Assembly (NCBI RefSeq): GCF_900496995.4
Contig: NC_044030.1
Location: 1,116,001-1,180,000, forward strand
Origin: Aquila chrysaetos chrysaetos
Lineage: Eukaryota; Chordata; Aves; Accipitriformes; Accipitridae
DNA: 64,000 bases
Reading direction: 5' to 3'
The notes under the pieces are model-generated. The model worked only from the letters and a program-made list of their open reading frames with translations. It was not told the DNA's origin and made no database searches. Of the stretch, positions 59,042 to 64,000 are shown one piece after another. The translations under genes and the position numbers were made by a program. Position 1 is the first letter of the stretch, and each line of letters begins with the position of its first letter.

Positions 59042-62000
59042 AATAAGCTACAAAAAAATATTTCCAGCGTAATGCTCAAATCTTCTAATGCACATGGGTA
59101 AACAATCGCAAGAGACTGACTAGAGAAAAATTTTTATTTTCTAACAAAGTTTTACATATTCAGCCTAAAAACATATATATTTAGTCAGGGTATATTAAAA
59201 GAAAAACATACAGGATTTTTAGCACATGCCTAATAAAGTAGCTTTTCTTCCTTCTAACAGTTTTTTCCAAATCAAATACACCAAGACCTAAAGGACGATA
59301 GCAGAGGTTTTTTAACTATCATGTGGAGAACATCATTTGTGCAGAAAGCTTTCTTTGTTAGTCTCTATAAAGCTTAGCGCTAGCTTAGGACAAGCATACA
59401 TATGTATCGGTACAGCAGTAAGTATACAGTGAGTAAGTATCCATTATTCAAAAAATTGTCTTCTAAAAGTGGATTTTGAGGGTTAGCTCTAATGAAGGAC
59501 TTGGGAGTTGAAACTCCACTTGAACCTAAGTCTGAAGCTGTAATCCCAAACCCTCTAAGACCTGCCTAAGGGCACCTAAATTCGCCACCAGCCTCCTTTT
59601 TTGACGGCAATGCTGCTGATGCCCTGGGAGGGTGGGAGATGCCAGGACCAGCGGAAGCCTTTCTCCTCAGACATTTTACTTTTTTCAAAACCACCTGCTT
59701 AAATAATGTTTTTTTCAGATCGTTCCTGATTTTTACTTTATACCATAGTTTAAAGGGGGGTTTTTTATGCCATAGCTATTTTTACTTTATACCATACAAA
59801 GTTGTTCATAAATACCAAATTCAGTACTGCCCTTATTCCTGACTGTCCGTGATGGATATGGTCCTAAAGCCTCCACTAAAAAAAACTGCCGACAGCAATT
59901 CACCAAGCATCACAGTCTACTTCCAGTTACATATCCGAATGTTAAAGTATGAGTTTTAAAAATAGCTTTAAGATGAATACCTTTCTACAGAAAATCATCA
60001 TACAGAATAAAAGTAAGAATTTATAGGAAGAATTCTTCCAAGAATTTAAATTTATCAGAGGGGCTATGTCTGCAAGGACAGCACATTGTACCTGATACAG
60101 GCAGCATTATGGGATACTCAGTAAAATGGAATGCTGTTTTAATGTCTGAATAGTAGTATGCATTAATCTGTGAATAAATAATAAATATTTTTACACTGCC
60201 TGGTGTCTCTGTATAAAACCTGTGGTTTCCACTGACTAAAATACATAATAGCAAAATATTTCTCTTGGTTGGCTATAAAGTGTTTGTATTCTGTTAACCC
60301 TATTTTTAAATGCCTATAAAACATTTACAGAAAGTTAAAAATAGTATTTCGTTATTTGTTAACTACACTTAAATTATTGGCAAGAGACTAACTTCTAGCA
60401 AAAAACCTGGGAAAGCTTTCAAAGTATTAAAAATGTAGGACTACATGCAAGGCAGACAAACACTCACACAACTTTTGTATCAGTTCCGTACAAAAAGTCT
60501 GCATGAGGCCTATAATCCATACTTTTGATAATTGAGCTGGCTGCTGGTTGAAGCACATGCTGTGACTGAAGATGCTATCAGGTGTTCAGGCAAGCTGTAG
60601 TTCAACTGTATGTTCATTTTTGTTCATTACTTTATGCTTCAAAAAACTGTAAGTTTTATTTGTATCTATCCAGTTAACTGATGCTTAAAATTTTTAATTT
60701 CTACTATAATGCTAGGAAATGACCTTTTATTCACATTTAAGTTCAATACATACTACTTTCCAATTCATTTTTTTCCTTTAACATTTTCAGTTTTCTTTAG
60801 TGATCTCGAAAAAGCAATGTAATGCTCTATATTTCAGACTCCTTATATGTGAGATGTAGCTAAGTATATCTCATCTTCTAAAGAACTTCAGAATCTCCAG
60901 ATGAAAAGTGGGGAAAAAAGAAAAAAAGAATTCTCATTCCTACATAAAACTAACATTGGAATTTTGAGCCTGCAGCAGTCAGCTGAGTCACAAGCTGTTT
61001 TTTTCTTTGGGGTTTTTTTTTGTGTTCAAAAATAGGAAAGGAAATACCCTCTCAACCTCCGCAAAATACCAAACATCAACAGAAAGAAAACCAAAAAAAT
61101 CCCTATGACTCTAGCATGGAATTTTAAAAGAACAATTTACTTAGAAAACTGTATTGAAATACAAGAACAATTCTTAGAAGCAAAAAAAAAAGATTCAGCT
61201 CCAGCAATTTACTGTTCCACCTTTGTCTCACAGCTGCAGTTTCCAGGTACATTTGAGATGGCCTACTATGAACATTGGGAAACATTAAATAATTTTTTTT
61301 GGTGTCTTTTCTTTGTCTTTCTAGGCTCAGATTATGTACCAAAATTCAAGGCAGCTGGCAAAGCAGAACCGAAAGTACAAGAAATAATAATGAAGCGTTT
61401 AGTCCCTTGACAAGATTTCATTTACAGGAAAGTACCTATGCTCAGATAGATAGCCTTATGTAAAGGCTGGGTTCATCTTGTCATTAATATTACTACATAC
61501 GTATCAGTTAGTGGCATGACAAATGAACAATTTAGGTCAAGAAAACTCTCAACAGTGTCTGCAAGGGTCATCCTGGTAGTGATATTCAGGATTTATCTGT
61601 TATATCTGAAAAAGAATCCACGCAGCCACAAAAGATAATCGGGTTTGTCTCACATGGTGTAGCTTATGAGCATATGATGATAACTCAGATTAAACCGAGT
61701 CCCCACTGGGGAGGGTCGAGCTCAAAGTCCCGTTACAAAAGGCGACATTCCTCATAGGACTGCCATACCCATGAGGGTCACCTCCCTCCACGACCAGCAC
61801 CTCCAACATTTATGCTGTCAGCTGCCAGGGGAGACATAGGATTACAAGACCCACTTTCCCCAAAAAAGTCACTCGTGCCAGTGAGTTTTCCCCACAAAAT
61901 CTACAAATGGCTGTCAAGCTCCTTCCCTGTCCTCCCTGTCCCCAGCAGTACCGTACGGATATGCTCTGAGCGGACTTAGCTCTCCCTGCCTGTTTTCCTC

Positions 62001-62764
62001 AGGGGGAAAAACACAGTATGACCACACTAACAAAGGTGTTCTACGGAGTATTAAAACAGACTTTCTTCTCCTGTTTACTGGGAGGAAAAGTAATTTCAAT
62101 TTTTAGATGTTTGCGAGGCACTAGGGAAGATAGTGGTGCATAGGCATTCCTCTGGAATTTAAATATCCACTCAAACGACTGTAAGAGTCTCAGTAAAAGG
62201 AATTACAGAGTTAACTTGCAGTAGAAAATGAATAGTAACTAAAATGCTTCTTAAGACTACTATTTACTTTGCAAACCAGCAGATGCTGCAGTAAATTTTT
62301 GCATCCTGAAATATTTAAAGAACTTAGGAGTTGGCTTCTCAGCTTCCCTGCACTGCTGCTGTGCTCCTATTCTACACAGATTTACAAAAAAATCCGTTTT
62401 CCACAGGTGGTGGTTTAGCAGCCAAAAATAATCACGAAAACCAACAAAACAAACAGCAAAGGAGTTAGAAGGGAGAACAGATGACAGTCATGACACGGTC
62501 CCATACTGTGTTTAATCCCCATGGGTGTGAAATCCTTGTGCTTGAAAGAAATCTTCATGATACATTTCCCAATGCTTCAAGCGAAAAAAAGTGGAGTGGT
62601 TTATTATCGAAGCAAGGAATGTTAGTAAGTGCACTACAGCATGGCATACAGCGCTCCAGGGGAGATCAGTATCTGGTTTTGCTCTTTACATGATTTTTAT
62701 ACTCCGTCTAATTCCCAGTCTGAGATTTTCCAGTCGAGATGAGCTCTGCGCATGTTCAGTCTTC
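59042..62764 (-). other. RHOBTB3: Probable RHOBTB3 3' UTR and downstream DNA
   Basis: This AT-rich stretch lies directly downstream (on the minus strand) of the terminal RHOBTB3 codons. Possible minus-strand AATAAA signals (TTTATT on the plus strand) occur near 60,656, 60,727 and 59,133, so the end of the transcript cannot be fixed. A plus-strand frame with an acceptor-like site at 61,310-61,324 ends KRLVP at about 61,410; I do not recognise it and consider it chance. Confidence 0.45.
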
Positions 62765-62880
62765 TTACATTACTGTGCAATGGCACTTCTGAGAGTGGAC
62801 ATAGTTCCTGTAATCAGCGAGCTGCTTCAGGTACAAATTGGAAGGCCATCTGTGCATCTCTACAAAATTGCGCTCCTCCA
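62765..62880 (-). CDS. RHOBTB3: RHOBTB3 terminal coding exon (opposite strand)
   Basis: On the minus strand an acceptor (TTGCTTTGTTTAG, ending at 62,881) opens an exon reading VEERNFVEMHRWPSNLYLKQ and ending QKCHCTVM with TAA at 62,767-62,765. It matches the extreme C-terminus of RHOBTB3, including a CaaX-like prenylation end (CTVM). Its phase (first codon completed by one base from the previous exon) fits exactly the donor of the penultimate exon found at 54,538, but that exon is on the other strand. The exon is fully open. Its orientation is the one expected from the ancestral order ELL2(+) GLRX(+) RHOBTB3(-), so it is probably the 3' end of the genuine gene, whose remaining exons should lie beyond 64,000. 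Confidence 0.9.
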
Positions 62881-64000
62881 CTAAACAAAGCAATAAAGGA
62901 ATTAAATGTAATACCCAAACATACAGCACAAATGCACAGGTTGCAAAAAGTCTTTTAAAATAGGTTAAAAACCATGAAGGATACAAATACAACTAGAAGA
63001 ATACAGATAAGTGTTGTCCATTTTGCCTAGATTTTACTATAGTGCAGACTTAAGAGCTACCACATGATGTTCCCTTGCTATTAAGTTAGCAATAAATAAG
63101 TTACTTAACAAAATAAATGCCATAGTTATTAAAGAGAACATAGACATTATCCTAAAGGTGAATATTCTTCATCCTTAGAAGATAACCAGATATGGTAATC
63201 AACAGCGAGGATTTCTCTATGCTGCAACACTATAAAGGAGGGTATTTCAATCCCTATGCCAATAGTTTGTCTCAAGATCATTACAAAAAACAAGGTAAGG
63301 AGAGCAATTAAGAACTGAGCAAGACTTTTGTCTCTCATTGCACGTGTTCTCCGTCACTGATGAAATCATGTAACGGAGTTTTTAGCCGTATTATTTAGAT
63401 GAATCCCATCTGCCTTTGCAGAAATACGCATTTTCATTCCCCTACCCTGGATTTTCCTGAGTCAGCCTGCAGCAGTGGTTGCCCAGTCCTCTTAGAGGCT
63501 CCAACCAAGGTGGACAGAGACCAATGCACAGCAGAGAGACCTGCTGCTTGGGGAGGGCTGAGGTCAGGGAAATTGCATTAATAACAGGCAGCACCTTCCC
63601 ACTTGCTTCATGCAAAATGCAGGGCTGCTTCTGAAGATGTCTAGCTGTCAGGAAGTCACTAGAGAGCTGCTGCCTCCTGCTGCATTGCTCTGCTGAACCT
63701 TGAGGTGATGCTGTCTCATGGTGTCCGGAGTAAGAAAGGCCAACTACCCATAACTGTTGCTGTCTGGGAAGCGTGGTCCCATCTGGATGTGACTGAGAGT
63801 GCTTCTGCCCTGGCGAGCAAGGGCAGAACGGTTTCATCCCATCCACCGCTATTTCCCTGTGTGCTCCTGTTTCTATCCTCCAGCTGCCCCAGTCCAAGTT
63901 CGATGCAGCAGAGCGTACGCCCTCCCTGCTCAGTGAGTCATGCGGAAGGGACTGCTCCAGGCCACCCGACCAGGAAGACTGAGCAGATGAGGCCCTCTAC
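62881..64000 (-). other. RHOBTB3: RHOBTB3 intron (partial)
   Basis: No penultimate RHOBTB3 exon is found on the minus strand up to the window end, so this is read as part of the last intron. The 151-codon minus-strand frame 63,442-63,897 has no recognisable domain and no matching splice sites. Confidence 0.5.

Noticed and set aside
61105-61410. Plus-strand frame ending KRLVP with an acceptor-like site
   Set aside because: No recognised family, no partner exon, and antisense to the probable RHOBTB3 3' UTR.

Overview
The window is vertebrate, almost certainly avian, nuclear DNA. The evidence is spliced exons of vertebrate genes, long non-coding stretches, and CR1 LINE sequence with the bird-type 3' end (tandem ATTCTATG-like 8-mers). 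Three genes that are neighbours at human 5q15 (ELL2, GLRX, RHOBTB3) appear in the same order. That block is Z-linked in chicken, so a Z (or W gametolog) origin is likely, but this is inference; the species cannot be named from the sequence.

Layout. 1-5,980: last three coding exons and long 3' UTR of ELL2 (+). 5,980-22,695: about 17 kb of intergenic DNA in which I recognise no gene. 22,696-23,006: a GC-rich 12-bp minisatellite with a 48-bp higher-order period, ending about 65 bp before a very large palindrome. 23,073-50,687: the palindrome, with arms of about 13.4 and 13.6 kb that are near-identical wherever I compared them, around a 576-bp spacer. Each arm holds a complete glutaredoxin gene (GLRX) with TATA-like box, two coding exons, an intron inside the 3' UTR and a polyadenylation signal; the two genes point at each other. 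The arms are strongly CpG-rich, above all the first GLRX intron, while the flanks are AT-rich. 50,688-56,300: three internal RHOBTB3 exons (+) lacking both upstream exons and the last exon. 56,302-59,041: an antisense CR1 3' fragment next to a long, 5'-truncated, broken sense CR1. 59,042-62,764: AT-rich DNA, plausibly RHOBTB3 3' UTR on the minus strand. 62,765-62,880: the terminal RHOBTB3 coding exon on the minus strand, i.e. opposite to the other three.

How it fits together. The ancestral order was probably ELL2(+), GLRX(+), RHOBTB3(-). Here GLRX has been turned into an inverted pair and a piece of RHOBTB3 has been placed, inverted, between the palindrome and the real RHOBTB3 3' end. The arms differ by scattered substitutions, small indels and one VNTR (3 versus 8 copies of a 21-bp unit), which argues against a simple assembly mirror and suits a palindrome kept similar by arm-to-arm gene conversion. 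Both GLRX copies encode the same 100-residue protein with unusual active-site changes (CPYS instead of CPYC, PVP instead of TVP, GGLPE instead of a GG..D loop). The most notable content is this palindromic, two-copy, catalytically altered glutaredoxin locus and the rearrangement beside it.
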